From assembly GCA_019009955.1 (NCBI GenBank), contig CM032233.1, positions 83,333,501 through 83,397,500 on the forward strand: a stretch of 64,000 nucleotides of DNA, in the 5' to 3' direction. Source of the stretch: Riptortus pedestris. Lineage: Eukaryota; Arthropoda; Insecta; Hemiptera; Alydidae. A program made the position numbers and the translations under genes. Positions 34,960 to 45,731 of this stretch are shown here, piece by piece. Position 1 is the first letter of the stretch. The number at the start of each line of letters is the position of its first letter. A model generated the notes under the pieces. It searched no databases, had not been told where the DNA came from, and saw only the letters and a program-made list of their open reading frames with translations.

Positions 34960-35497
34960 ATATTCGGATTTATAGCCTTTAGTAAATCCCCACTCCTACT
35001 CATGTCCTATTAGCAATAAGCTGTTAAGTCACAATTCACGTAATTCTAAGCTTAATTACTACAAACTGTTTTCCTTTAACTTTTACTGTTTGAGAATCAT
35101 GCAAATACAGTGTCCGATGACGTAATCACTTAAGATTTTACGTCCTTACCTCGTAAATGTTTATTTATTTTATACCATAGTCGATATTTAACTATTTAAA
35201 TCATCACTAAACATCATATTGGTAAATGGCTGAAATCGGACATGGAATAGAGGGGGTTATAAAGAAGGGGAGAATATGAAAATTCAAATTAACTCCGTTA
35301 CCATGTGTTGGATCGAAAAATGTTATAGAACAAATTTTGTTAAGCCATTGACGTTCTACAATTGTTGTGCTATACCTTTTCTCGTAAGTAAATTATTAGG
35401 ATTTTTTTTAGTACATTCTTGTTCACTAGTGTGTCATACCAGCACGTGGGAAATCTGTTTAGTTTACGCAACAGCCCCTGCGTGACGGCATTTTTTT
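34960..35497 (-). mobile_element. HLE 5' half, double-core subfamily
   Basis: It runs from the CCCACTCCTACTCATGTCCT core through the second core (GGCTGAAATCGGACATGG, GATCGAAAAATGTTATAGAA) to a 5' terminus with a 3-bp insertion (GCAACAGCCCCTGCGTGACG). The 3' half and (TA)n are missing. Confidence 0.75.
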
Positions 35498-35929
35498 AAG
35501 CTAATCTTTACTTACTTACTTAATGCTTCTCTGCAAGAGTATGACTATTGGTTATTTGGAAAATATCTTTGCATTAGCTTCAAAACCATAAGTGTTTAGG
35601 GAGTAATTATAATTTCTATAGTTAATCAGTAGTTATGCGTATTTAATGAAATTACAGTATGACTATATAATATCATTGTTGGTTGGTAATTTTTTTCAGA
35701 CGCTTTTATATTTTCCTCTTGATTATTCGACATGAAATAATATTCTAATGGACACAACTGTGAGATGAAATGTTTCCTTTCCAAAAAAAAAACATACACT
35801 GAAATATATCATATTTGGCGTACGACCCAAATTATTACCCCGCACGAACAAAATGTTTTTTATTTCCGTAGGCATTACTGTAATAAAATGGACTGGACGG
35901 CTGTAGTATGAAGCCGTTAATTAGTTTTA
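35498..35929. other. AT-rich spacer
   Basis: Nothing recognised. A short CTGAAATATATCA near 35800 is leader-like but isolated. Confidence 0.4.
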
Positions 35930-36096
35930 ATGTACTCAGTACTTATCGAATAAATCAGACGACTACAAGTAGAGGTCTACTAAGGCTGAAAACATAAAAA
36001 TACATATACCTCCATTATTACTCCAGAAAAGAAAAAAAATGTATTTACTGACAATTCTAGGAAATTAAATTAAAATTCAAACAACATTTCCACTAC

Positions 36097-37206
36097 GCAA
36101 CTCATAAGGATCAATAAGAAGGCCAAGTCCTCTACTGGTTTTTAATATTATGCAGAGTGCACTTTCGGAGTCAACGCTCCATCCTCAGTGCCTGCTGACA
36201 AACACAACCTTGAGTTAATTTAACAATCATAGCATGGCCAAAAAAAAAAAATAAAAAACAGTCACAAAATAAAGAGTAAAACTATAGAAAATCTAATAAA
36301 TAGTCAACTAAATTAAAGCCAAAACAATAGAAAATCTAATAACTAGTCAACTAATAAAAATTAAAGCCAAAACAATAGAAAATCTAATAACTAGTCAACT
36401 AATAAAAATGAAAGAAGTTCTTTAATTTTTATTAGTTGACTAGTTATTAGATTTTCTATTGTTTTGGCTTTAATTTTTATTAGTTGACTAGTTATTAGAT
36501 TTTCTACTGTTTTGGCTTTAATTTTTATTAGTTGACTAGTTATTAGATTTTCTATTGTTTTGGCTTTAATTTTTATTAGTTGACTATTTATTAGATTTTC
36601 TATTGTTTTGGCTTTAATTTTTATTAGTTGACTATTTATTAGATTTTCTATTGTTTTGGCTTTAATTTTTATTAGTTGACTAGTTATTAGATTTTCTATT
36701 GTTTTGGCTTTATTTTTTATTAGTTGACTATTTATTAGATTTTCTATTGTTTTGGCTTTAATTTTTATTAGTTGACTATTTATTAGATTTTCTACTGTTT
36801 TGGCTTTAATTTTTATTAGTTGACTAGTTATTAGATTTTCTATTGATTTGGCTTTAATTTTTATTAGTTGACTAGTTATTAGATTTTCTATTGTTTTGGC
36901 TTTAATTTTTATTAGTTGACTACTTATTAGATTTTCTATTGTTTTGGCTTTAATTTTTATTAGTTGACTACTTATTAGATTTTCTATTGTTTTGGCTTTA
37001 ATTTTTATTAGTTGACTAGTTATTAGATTTTTTATTCTCTATTTTGTGACTGTTTTTTTATTTTGTTTTTGGTCATGCTATGATTGTTAAATTAACTCAA
37101 GGTTGTGTTTGTCAGCAGGCACTAAGGATGGAACGTTGACTCCGAAAGTGCATAATATTAAAAAACAGTAGAGGACTTGGCCTTCTTAAAGATCCTTATC
37201 AATTGG
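36097..37206. mobile_element. Foldback-type transposon with 48-bp repeat arms (about 1.1 kb)
   Basis: The left arm (36097-36420) starts GCAACTCATAAGGATCAATA then AGAAGGCCAAGTCCTCTACT. The right arm ends with its inverse (CAGTAGAGGACTTGGCCTTC). Between them the arms contain a further unique inverted part (CGGAGTCAACG..CCATCCT, CAGCAGG, AACCTTGAGTTAATTTAAC) and then 48-bp units: about 2-3 in the left arm, about 12-13 in the right arm. The arms meet almost without a loop near 36421. Long inverted repeats built of short tandem units are the hallmark of foldback (FB) elements. TTCCACTAC flanks both ends (36088-36096, 37207-37215), a candidate 9-bp target duplication as in Drosophila FB. No coding region. 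Confidence 0.8.
36424..37035. repeat. 48-bp tandem repeat array
   Basis: The unit comprises AGTTGACTAGTTATTAGATT, TTCTATTGTTTTGGCTTTAA and TTTTTATT, recurring at 36434, 36482, 36530 and on. Variation is mainly CTAG/CTAT/CTAC and ATTG/ACTG. Inverse units precede it at about 36290-36415. Confidence 0.95.
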
Positions 37207-37419
37207 TTCCACTACCATCCAGCATATTCCAGAGATACGTAACTCATAGGTACCGAGATATTTCAAAGTTTCACTTGTTCCCCACTCTCCCAAGTCTGAT
37301 TTCAGCCACTGCCTACCATGACCTTTAGTATTGAGTCAAACGGTTAAATTTCGAGTGTAGTATTGTTCAAATAAACACTTTCCAATCAATAACGTAAAAA
37401 TCTTAATTTATATATGTAT

Positions 37420-37825
37420 ATGCAAGTATTTCATGTAATAAATATCCGTCGAAAACAATTTTCGGTATAAGCTTCCAATAAAATGATTCTTTCTTTATAT
37501 AGCAGAGTATGTTTTATGTGACGTGAGTAGGAGTGAGGGGATTACTGAAGGCTGAATACTCAAATATCTCGGTTAACATTCGTTATAGATAAAATATTTA
37601 TAATTATAGTAAATTTAATTTGAAAAAGATTGGTTCTACACAATTTTTCGATCCGACGTATTATAAAGGAGATGTTTTGATTTTTCGAAATTTCACGCTC
37701 CTTAAACCCTTACGAAATAATAAATTTATTTTTGCATGAAACGCTTATATATTGAGTTTGGAAGCAATCAAACAAAAATTGGGACTGCCAGAGCGTTAAC
37801 AGTGAAATATGCATATATATATTTC
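37420..37825 (+). mobile_element. HLE core fragment
   Basis: GCAAGTATTTCATGTAATAA, GTGAGTAGGAGTGAGGGG and TTCGATCCGACGTATTATAA lead to GGGACTGCCAGAGCGTTAAC and a short TATGCATATATATA. Both termini are absent. Confidence 0.7.
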
Positions 37826-38134
37826 ATGTTGAGGAAAAACGTATATTCCATAAATGCAATACAAAATTAAAAAAAAATGCTGAAGAAATGTATAACTGAA
37901 TGAATATTCCACTACTGTTAATTTAATTATTTAATTCATCAATGAAACCTACATTTGTATTTCTTTTTTTTCCTTTTGTAAATAGTTTTATTTTACAAAT
38001 AATATTAAAAAATTGTTGTTATGTATCAAGCACATGTTATGTACAAATGGATTTACGGGACGTGTAGCAAATAAACTCCCTTCCTGTAGTTAGGATAAAT
38101 CTGGAAGGAAATAAATAATAAATATATATATTAT
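37826..38134. other. AT-rich spacer
   Basis: Nothing recognised over about 310 bases. Confidence 0.4.
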
Positions 38135-38179
38135 ATTGTCGATTTCCCTTAAGGGAATTCTGCTGAAATGAGGCTTTCC

Positions 38180-38241
<62 letters not shown>

Positions 38242-38285
38242 GGAAAGCCTCATTTCAGCAGATTCCCTTAAGGGAAATCGACAAT
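38135..38285. repeat. 151-bp near-perfect palindrome of HLE 3' sequence around (TA)n
   Basis: ATTGTCGATTTCCCTTAAGG and the following 32 bases (through GCTGAAATGAGGCTTTCC and AAAATTATATA) are mirrored on the right side with a single-base indel. The centre is (TA)n (38187-38236). Each arm itself contains the 20-bp HLE palindrome, so the sequence is a palindrome nested in a palindrome. Confidence 0.92.
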
Positions 38286-38347
38286 TGAGGTCGTACTCAT
38301 GACGCGATTTTAGACTTTTTCTTCAAATGTCCATCGATCCTACCTAT

Positions 38348-38393
<46 letters not shown>

Positions 38394-39051
38394 GCTTTTA
38401 CTGCTCTAGCAGTTATTTTTTGATAGTCAACAACCGCGACCTTTTATGGTTGTATATAAAAAGAAGGATGAAATTCGTTAACGGCAGAAATTGGACAAAA
38501 GGAAAATTCAAAATATCTCCGTTACTATACGTCGTATTGACAAAATGTATAGAACCAATCATATTGAAAATTAAGTATAATATAAATATTGTTATACACA
38601 TTCTCTTTCTTGAGTGTTAACCAAGACATTTGCATTTTTTTAGTGTTCAGTCTTCAGCAAACCCCCCTTCTACTCATGTCGCATAAACAATACTCTGTTA
38701 TGTAATAAACCACTTAATTTGGCGCTTAAATACCAATTATTGTTTTCAAGAGACCATTAATATACGAGATCATGCAAATATGTTCTGGTGATCACACCCC
38801 GGTCTTAAGTTCTTGGACTACTAAAATTAGATTGATTGTAATCTAAATTATTCTGATTCATTATAAAATGCAGTAATAGGTGTAAATTGTTTTCAATAAA
38901 ATTAATATGTTGTTTTTCTTTTCGGTGTGATGTTGGCAGACATGTTTGTTTCCATTTCAGATGCTTCCCGTCGTGAGTTTGTTAAAATTTACTGAAAGAT
39001 TTCTTATTACCTTTTGTATTTATTCACTGAATATTTACGGTGGTATGGTGT

Positions 39052-39088
<37 letters not shown>

Positions 39089-39146
39089 AAGCTTCTCGAA
39101 GGCAATCTGCTTAGTTAACGCAGCCCCTGCGTGACGGTTTTTTTTT
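38253..39146 (-). mobile_element. HLE, full-length long subfamily
   Basis: The 3' end (TTTCAGCAGATTCCCTTAAG) is shared with the palindrome. (TA)n lies at 38350-38390, with the CACCCCGGTCTTAAG leader and 5' terminus GCAGCCCCTGCGTGACGGTT. A second (TA)n (39055-39082) has arisen inside the leader at GTGTTATGTATATATA, an unusual position. Confidence 0.85.
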
Positions 39147-39237
39147 ATAACTGCTAGGCAGGATCGATGGTCATTTGAGGAAATGATGCTATGAATACAA
39201 CCTATACAGTTGATTTTCCTTAAGCGAAATCAACTAA
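39147..39237 (+). mobile_element. HLE 3' fragment
   Basis: TGCTAGGCAGGATCGATGGT through GATTTTCCTTAAGCGAAATC then AACTAATC is a worn 3' block and hairpin. Confidence 0.65.
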
Positions 39238-39984
39238 TCTCCCGCCCAAAGACCTTCCCACAGGGTGAGGGGGCAGGGAAAGGGTTTTCCTAGAACTGAA
39301 CTGGGCAAATGTTAATACTTAAGAAATTAAAAATGCATGGTTCCATTTGAATACTTTATAGGGATATGAACGAACACGGGTAGAGAAGGGGCCCTAAAAA
39401 CAACCCTAAATGGGGTAGGGTCTAGAGTTTTACAAATTTACTTTTAATTAATGCTTTATCTGATTCACGTTCTTCCCCAGGGCTTGCCTACCTGCTTCAA
39501 CAGAACCCAACTAACCAGGCTTTCTCGAATCTTGAATCTCTAATAGAATATTTCAACAGCACACCAATTCCAGTCTTCAAGAAGCATTTTATTCTAATCT
39601 ATAATGCTTATAGTTATTAAACTACGAATCACTTACCATTTCAGAAACAAATAGTGACCTTCTTAAACGGCGTGAATTATTTTTCTCCGACACAAACTAG
39701 CCCTATACATCAGACTAGAAGAAAAACTCCACTTATTTCCTATAACTTCGCCGTTTTAGAATATTTTCTTCTTCTGTACATATCCATTTTCCGTTTTGGC
39801 AGTGATGAATTTTACGCGAAAATCAAAGTATTTTAACGGGCACAAAAGGAGGGATTGCTGAGGCATTTGAGGTATTTACTAGGACAATGTAAAATACTCA
39901 TAAAAACCAAACTAAAAAATGATATTTAAGAAATTCAAAAAGCAGCATATTGTGGGAGAAAGGGATATTACAAAGTCGGCGGTT
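39238..39984. other. Spacer without recognised feature
   Basis: Single-copy-looking. A frame at 39654-39836 has no motif. Confidence 0.4.
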
Positions 39985-40124
39985 TTCAAACGCTGATTTC
40001 TAAGAAAGTGGTAGGTATTGAGGTTGTACTCATGAGGAAATGTTCGAAAGATTTCCTCAATTTTCCATCGATAACTCTACCCAGAAGATAACAAACATGA
40101 GGTCCGTTCAAAATGATATATATA

Positions 40125-41106
40125 TCTATGTATATATAAAATTGTAACCTCTGTCTGTACATTGATTTTTTTCGCGAAATTTCACTATAACTTTTCGTTT
40201 CACATGTCATATACACCATAGCTGCATTTTGGTTCTTTCGAGTCTGTTTGTTTGTTTGTTACCTTTTCACGCATAAACGGCTAAACCGTATTTTATGAAA
40301 CTTGGTATGTATATTACTACTAACCCAACATAGACTTTAGGCTATGTTAATATTCTCTGAGACGAACAGGAGTGGGGGTTATAAGGGAGGCCTGAAATTA
40401 AAAATAGTGATATTTCGTTTCCTATTGGGGTTTCGGCAAATATGCACATATCAAAAGTTGTTTACTTTGTTATTTAGAGAAACTTTTGTTATATACACTA
40501 TCGTCGTATACCGAAGTATAAAGGCGTTACACGCTAAAAATTATAGCGGGAGTCAACAATTTTATTTGGCACAAAAGACTCAACCGAACTAAATAAAACA
40601 CTGGGTATGTGTATTAGCACTAACGCCTTCCTTATAATAAGCCATACTAACATTTCTAGGGACGGGCAGGAGTGGGGGTTATAAGGGAGGCCTGAAATTA
40701 AAAATAGCGATATTTCGTTTCCTATTGGTTTTTCGGCAAATATGAACATCACAAAAGTTGTTTATTTTTTAATTTAGAGAAATTTGCTCAACAATTCATT
40801 TCAGTATGAACTACCAGGTACCTCACCTGGAAAAATTAATTCAAATGTATGTTAATATTTTGTCCTTAATAATTCAAATCTATGCATAATGCACAGGAGA
40901 CGGGAAATATAATAATATTGAGAAGAGTGAAGTCTTAAATAACAAATAATTTTATTATTAACAAATCCACAGCAGCGACGGGTATAAACCCTAAAAACTG
41001 TGACGGGGAAATGTCAAAATATTGTGGAAAGTAAAGCCTTACCAAAAAATACCATCTTTATTCATCCTAAAATGAATTCCCGTGCGCAGCCGGGTACCTT
41101 AGCTAG
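40125..41106 (+). mobile_element. Canonical non-autonomous Helitron (copy B)
   Basis: The 5' end is TCTATGTATATATAAAATTG (starting TC at 40125). The GTTTGTTTGTTTGTTACC motif, two internal units of about 300 bp and 3' CCGTGCGCAGCCGGGTACCT then TAGCTAG (CTAG 41103-41106) followed by T are present. The 3' hairpin has a mutated stem. The layout is the same as copy A, also inside an HLE (TA)n. Confidence 0.85.
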
Positions 41107-41113
41107 TATATAT

Positions 41114-41156
41114 GTGGGTGTGTGTGTGTGTGTGGGGGTGTGTGTGTGTGCGCGCG
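41114..41156. repeat. (TG)n-rich microsatellite
   Basis: Imperfect TG with GGGGG interruption and a CGCGCG end occupies the HLE microsatellite position. Confidence 0.9.
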
Positions 41157-41385
41157 CTTGTGTTTTAACGCTCTAGCGGTCACAATTTTTGTTTGGTTTT
41201 TACCAAACTCGATATTTAATCAAACTGCAAGAGGGGGGTTTATAGGGGGATTTCGAAAATTTGAATTATCTCCGTTACTAGTTTTTGTATTGAAAAATTG
41301 TATTGAACCAATGGCATTGGAAATTTAATGTTATATACATGTTTTCTCTATCTTCAATATTAACCAAGATATTGTCATTTTAGCA

Positions 41386-43254
41386 GATTCTCCTTGGGGT
41401 GCCCTTTCATTAAAATAATCAATATCCAATAAAAGAATAGTAAATATTACATTTCGTTGATATATTTTTCATTAATTATGATACCATTTTTATCAGGAAT
41501 TCGTAAATACTGTTATTTCAAAATGATTAGCTCCATCGTGTATAGTGCTCAAACTGCGGGGTTCTGAAGCAGGCAGTCCAGTGCCACGACATAACACAAA
41601 TGCTTCTCGCTTAACATGGCTCATCTATGTTTAATATTACCTGTAATTAATATCGTGCCCACTAGTGGAGGTAATTGCTCTCCCTCCGAGCTCTATCAAT
41701 ATTGAGTCTAGTTATGACCCATCTACCATCTTGATTTATTATGCAGTACTAATATGAATATCATATTTATCTAACCGTGGCTCAATTAGTTCTCCTTCTG
41801 TCAATTTAAATGAAATTTGCTACGGGAAATCAAAGAATCTACAGTTCCTTTTAAACGATTTCTTTTTTTTTTATAATTCGGCTCACTTCAAAATACCGAC
41901 GATACTAAGCTCTACATCCAGTTAACCGGAATAATTATAGGTTCTTTTCTACTTTAGGTACGCCAGTTACTTTTGATGATGATCAGTGATTTATTTTAAT
42001 ACTATGTTATTATCACAGCAGAACATAGGTTGTTTATTTAAGAAAATCATTCAACTTGTAAATAACCTTTATTTACAAAACAAACAAACAGTTAAGCTCC
42101 TATAGAAGAGTGCATTACAATATTTCATTTGGGTGGCCAATAATTTTTAATAGTGTTACGTTTTATTACAAAACCAGTAATAAACGTTGTTAATAAGAGT
42201 TCTTTTTGGATTGCAAAATTAAACACACACAAGTTTCACAGTTTTTCACTGCACGATTTATTTCATAATGCACAATACTCTTGGTTAATTATTACTACTC
42301 ACAGTATTACACTGATAGTGTCACTGTTCTTCAGATTACACAGTCCAATAATTCACTCACGGTCACTGAAATTCACATAAAACGACGGCACTCCATTGTC
42401 CTTTACTCCGCGACACTCCACTGTCTTAAACACGGCACTAAACTGTTACTTGCAGTCACGGCACAACACTGTTCTTCTTATAAAAACACTTTACCGCACT
42501 GCACTAAGTCGCACTGGAGCACTGATGTGATCATCAAGATCGCTGAGCATAAACTGAGAGGCTGAGGCACTGGCAGGGTCTCTTATAAATGTCTGTAGAA
42601 GGGGCTAGCCAAGGAAAGGTCCAGAATTTCCTGGAAGCCCTAATTAGTTTCTGCCGGCTCCACTAGGTCGAGCTGTACAGGCTTAAATAGAGAAGCAGGA
42701 TGAGACCGAGGCTCTTCCAAGAAGGTCTGGAAGGGATAGTGCCTTCCACCAATTAGCCACACTTCTTTGAACCCCTCCGCACTCCCCAATCACGCCTTGA
42801 ATAGTAGAGCCATTTAATTTTCGCAACAATAGATTTAAGTATACATTCAAATAAGTCTTGCTTTTCATAACGTCTTCTCCAAACGAATTCTAGTCCCACA
42901 TTCAATTTTATTCCTTCTCTTGACCCTGGCCCAAAATGGACTCTATTCTTTGGGTATTGGCTCCTGTAATTGGGTCTACTAAGTTTACGCTATGATTAAC
43001 AGGGTAGTGAGTGCTTGTATCGCATACCTGGAAGCTTCTTTAGTCCATTGTATGACTTCCATAAGTCAGAAACAATGTTCTCTCTCTGAGGGCATTTCAA
43101 CTAGTTTCTGCGTGACGTATATATATATATATATATATATACCTAAACCTAATCTTACTTCAACTGATAACATCATTTCTCATTGCACAGTACAATAACT
43201 GACGAACTGACGTGAATCACTGAAGTTCACAAAACACGGCACTGCACTGAAACT
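41386..43254. other. Unidentified region with CACTG-rich segment
   Basis: 41386-42100 shows nothing recognisable. From about 42270 to 42540, and again at 43175-43254, CACTG, GGCACTGCACTG, CACGGCACT and similar words recur irregularly, and TTCACAAAACACGGCACTGC at 43227-43246 echoes TTCACATAAAACGACGGCAC at about 42370. The segment between (42550-42960) is GC-richer. The paired flanks could be decayed ends of an unrecognised element of about 1.1 kb. No transposase-like frame. Confidence 0.4.
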
Positions 43255-44605
43255 AAAACGTCCATCAGGCAAGGGCTGCGTAAACTAAGCAGATTTACCT
43301 CGTAAAGCTTAACAATAGATAAACCTACATACTGGTTATTTAGTGAATAAATACAAATAATAATAAGATAAATCCCGACGGGAAGAGTCTGGAATGTAAA
43401 CAAACAGATCCGCTAACCTCTCAGCGGAAAGAAAAAAAAATTATTGAAATATATCAGAATATGACATATTAATTTTATTGAAAACTATTTACTATATCTA
43501 CTACTCTAATTTGTAATGAATCAGAATAATTTTTATCTCAATCAATCAGATTTTAGTAGTCATGAACTTAAGATGGGGGGTCACCAGCACGTATTTGCTT
43601 GTATATCGTATAATAAAGGCCTCTTGAAAACAATATTTCATATTTAATCTTCGAAAAATGTGGTGTATTACATAACAAAGTATTGTTCGTGCAACATGAG
43701 TAGAAGTGAGGGTTTACTGAAGGCTTAAGACTGAAAAAAGCAATTATCTCGGTTAATATTCAAGATACAGAATAAATGTATATAATAGTTATTTATTATA
43801 CAAGTGACGAAAGTAGATCATTTTACAACTCGAGTGAAACGTTTACCCACACGAGCGAAGCGAGTGTGGTAATTTCACGAGAGTTGTAAATTCTACTTTC
43901 GTCACGAGTGTAATATTAAATTTTTTCTGTAATCATGTAATACATGATCATATCTAACCAGAATATGAACAAAATTAGGATGTTGTGAAGATTATGGTAT
44001 CTTGTTGGTGGTTATAAGCATGGTTGTGAAAGGTTATAAGCATAGTTATAAAACAACTAGTGATGATTGTGAAGTAGTGCAGTTATAAACAAGTGCAGGT
44101 TATAAAAAAGGAAGGTAATTATTATTATATTTAAATTTTAAAATATATTGATTATTTCCACCAATAATTCATTCACATTTCAATTTATTTTGTTAAAATA
44201 AATTCTTACAATGTTAAGAAACATTTAAAAGCATTTAATTTCCAACTTCAAACTATTTTTTAATTTATACTTATTACTAATTAAGAAGGCAATTCACTTT
44301 CTTCACTTGTGAAGAAAGTGGTTACTTTCTTCACTCTATTGCAAAATGTTTCACTTTCTTCACTCATTTCAGTTTAGTAATGTTACCATTATTCAACGAT
44401 TACAGAAAAAGATATTTATAGTTTTCCGATCCGACGTACAGTAAAGGAGATATTTCGAATTTTACAAAATCCCCTTTCTAAACCCAACTCCCATTCACTG
44501 GTCCGATTTCAGCCGTTAACAAACTTTCTTTTTCCATAAAGACAAAGTATCGAGTTTGGTAACGATCAAACAAAAGTTGCGACCACTAGAGCGTTGACGA
44601 CAAAT

Positions 44606-44665
<60 letters not shown>

Positions 44666-44785
44666 GAACGGGCTTCATTTTTGTCATCTCCTGGATAGAA
44701 TCGATGGGCATTTGAAGAAAGTTTTCGAAACTCGCGTCTTAAGTACTACCTCCATAGCTGATTTCCCTAAGGGATATCTGCTAAT
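43255..44785 (+). mobile_element. HLE long subfamily split by a hairpin MITE
   Basis: 5' end AAAACGTCCATCAGGCAAGG, leader, G run at 43575-43580 and first core to AATAAATGTATATAATAG. The insertion spans about 43797-44410. The element then continues at GATATTTATAGTTTTCCGAT to (CA)n(TA)n at 44607-44660 and a worn 3' end (CCCTAAGGGATATCTGCTAA). Confidence 0.85.
43797..44410. mobile_element. Hairpin-headed MITE-like insertion (about 614 bp)
   Basis: It interrupts an HLE between AATAG..TTATTTAT and GATATTTATAG. The first 120 bases form one large stem-loop: GTGACGAAAGTAGA..TTTTACAACTC and its inverse, with apex CACACGAGCGAAGCGAGTGTGG. Just inside lies TTTTTCTGTAATC (43922-43934), matched inversely by GATTACAGAAAAA (44398-44410). 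Another perfect dyad, CACTTTCTTCAC-TT-GTGAAGAAAGTG (44295-44320), is followed by repeats of CACTTTCTTCACT. No coding region. Superfamily not determined; the ATTTAT flanks may be a target duplication. Confidence 0.7.
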
Positions 44786-45170
44786 AGATGCACTGAGGGT
44801 AAGGGTCGGGAGTTTGTATGGAGCCGGAAGATTGGATTGTTCAAGGGACGGGCTTATGTGACAGGAATCGGAGCAATTCAGTTGGACTAGCTAGCTCCTT
44901 GAGGGATGGAATGCCGGGAGATGTTGGCCAGCTCAGACATACAAGTGCCAATCCATAGTCCTCTGGAATCCCAAACAGTTTGTCCATGTCCCGCCGTCGA
45001 GTGGTGTCTTTTACCACTCCGCTAACTAGCTCTTCAGCATATGGCTCAGTTTATTTATCTTGGACATTAGAAAATATATTTTATGCCAGAAAGGACATTA
45101 GTCAACTTAGTACGTATTGGCAGATGGACACTGTACCAACAAATGTTTTAATTTAATTACATATGTCGAA
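44786..45170. other. GC-richer single-copy patch
   Basis: 44790-45060 stands out by composition (for example CCGGGAGATGTTGGCCAGCT, CATGTCCCGCCGTCGAGTGG). No similarity to other parts of the window and no certain reading frame; function unknown. Confidence 0.35.
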
Positions 45171-45510
45171 TTTTTTAAGTTGATTTGCCTTAAGGAAATC
45201 AACTTTCGAGGTTGTACTTTTCGAAAACTTTCCTTAAATGTCCAGGATACGACGAAAATGAGGTCCGTTCAAAATTATAAATAATATAATAAATTCAAAA
45301 TATCTCCGCTATTATAAATCCGAAATAGTACTAATCTCATTTTTAATTTAATTGTCTATAAATGTTGTTATATACAGGTTTTCTCTGAGGTTAATATCAA
45401 CCGAGATATTTGGAATTTTAGTTTTCAGACTTATGTAAACTCCCACTCCAACTTATTACAATAAGCTGTAGTAACATGAGCCTCTTTAATCAAAACTAAG
45501 GATCTTTGGG
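45171..45510 (-). mobile_element. HLE fragment without (TA)n expansion
   Basis: The 3' end is GATTTGCCTTAAGGAAATCA, then the block, then AAATTATAAATAATATAATA in place of (TA)n joined directly to AATTCAAAATATCTCCGCTA. It fades in the CCCACTCCAACTTATT core. Confidence 0.7.
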
Positions 45511-45731
45511 GAAAGGGGAGTGGTCTTCTGGAGACCTAAACTCCATTTTCAAAATATCTCGTTAAAGTTACATAGTGCTCAAGAAAGTGGAAGTACATAT
45601 ATTGGTGCAAATTACATTCAATCCAACGTTTGTAATATGCAATTTATAATATTTGAACTATTTCTTTTTATATCCCTTGCCTTAAATTCTGGAAATGTGG
45701 TTTAAAGGAAATTGCCTTCAGGAAATATAGG
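45511..45731. other. Short spacer
   Basis: Nothing recognised. Confidence 0.4.

Larger units (their letters stand above)
35930..37375 (+). mobile_element. Worn HLE hosting a foldback element
   Basis: The left flank (AGTAGAGGTCTACTAAGGCT ... AAATTAAATTAAAATTC) and right flank (CGAGATATTTCAAAG ... CCACTGCCTACCATGACC ... TTAAATTTCGAGTG) are consecutive HLE core segments. They are separated by 36097-37206. Confidence 0.65.
39985..41385 (-). mobile_element. HLE split by a canonical Helitron
   Basis: The left part (39985-40124) has a badly worn palindrome and the conserved block down to AAAATGATATATATA. The Helitron occupies 40125-41106. The HLE continues with (TG)n, TTTTAACGCTCTAGCGGTCA and a core with AGAGGGGGGTTTATAGGGGG, and stops at AACCAAGATATTGTCATTTT. 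Confidence 0.8.

Noticed and set aside
36290..37035. CRISPR-like or replication-origin iterons
   Set aside because: The 48-bp units are head-to-tail without spacers and form the arms of an inverted-repeat element.
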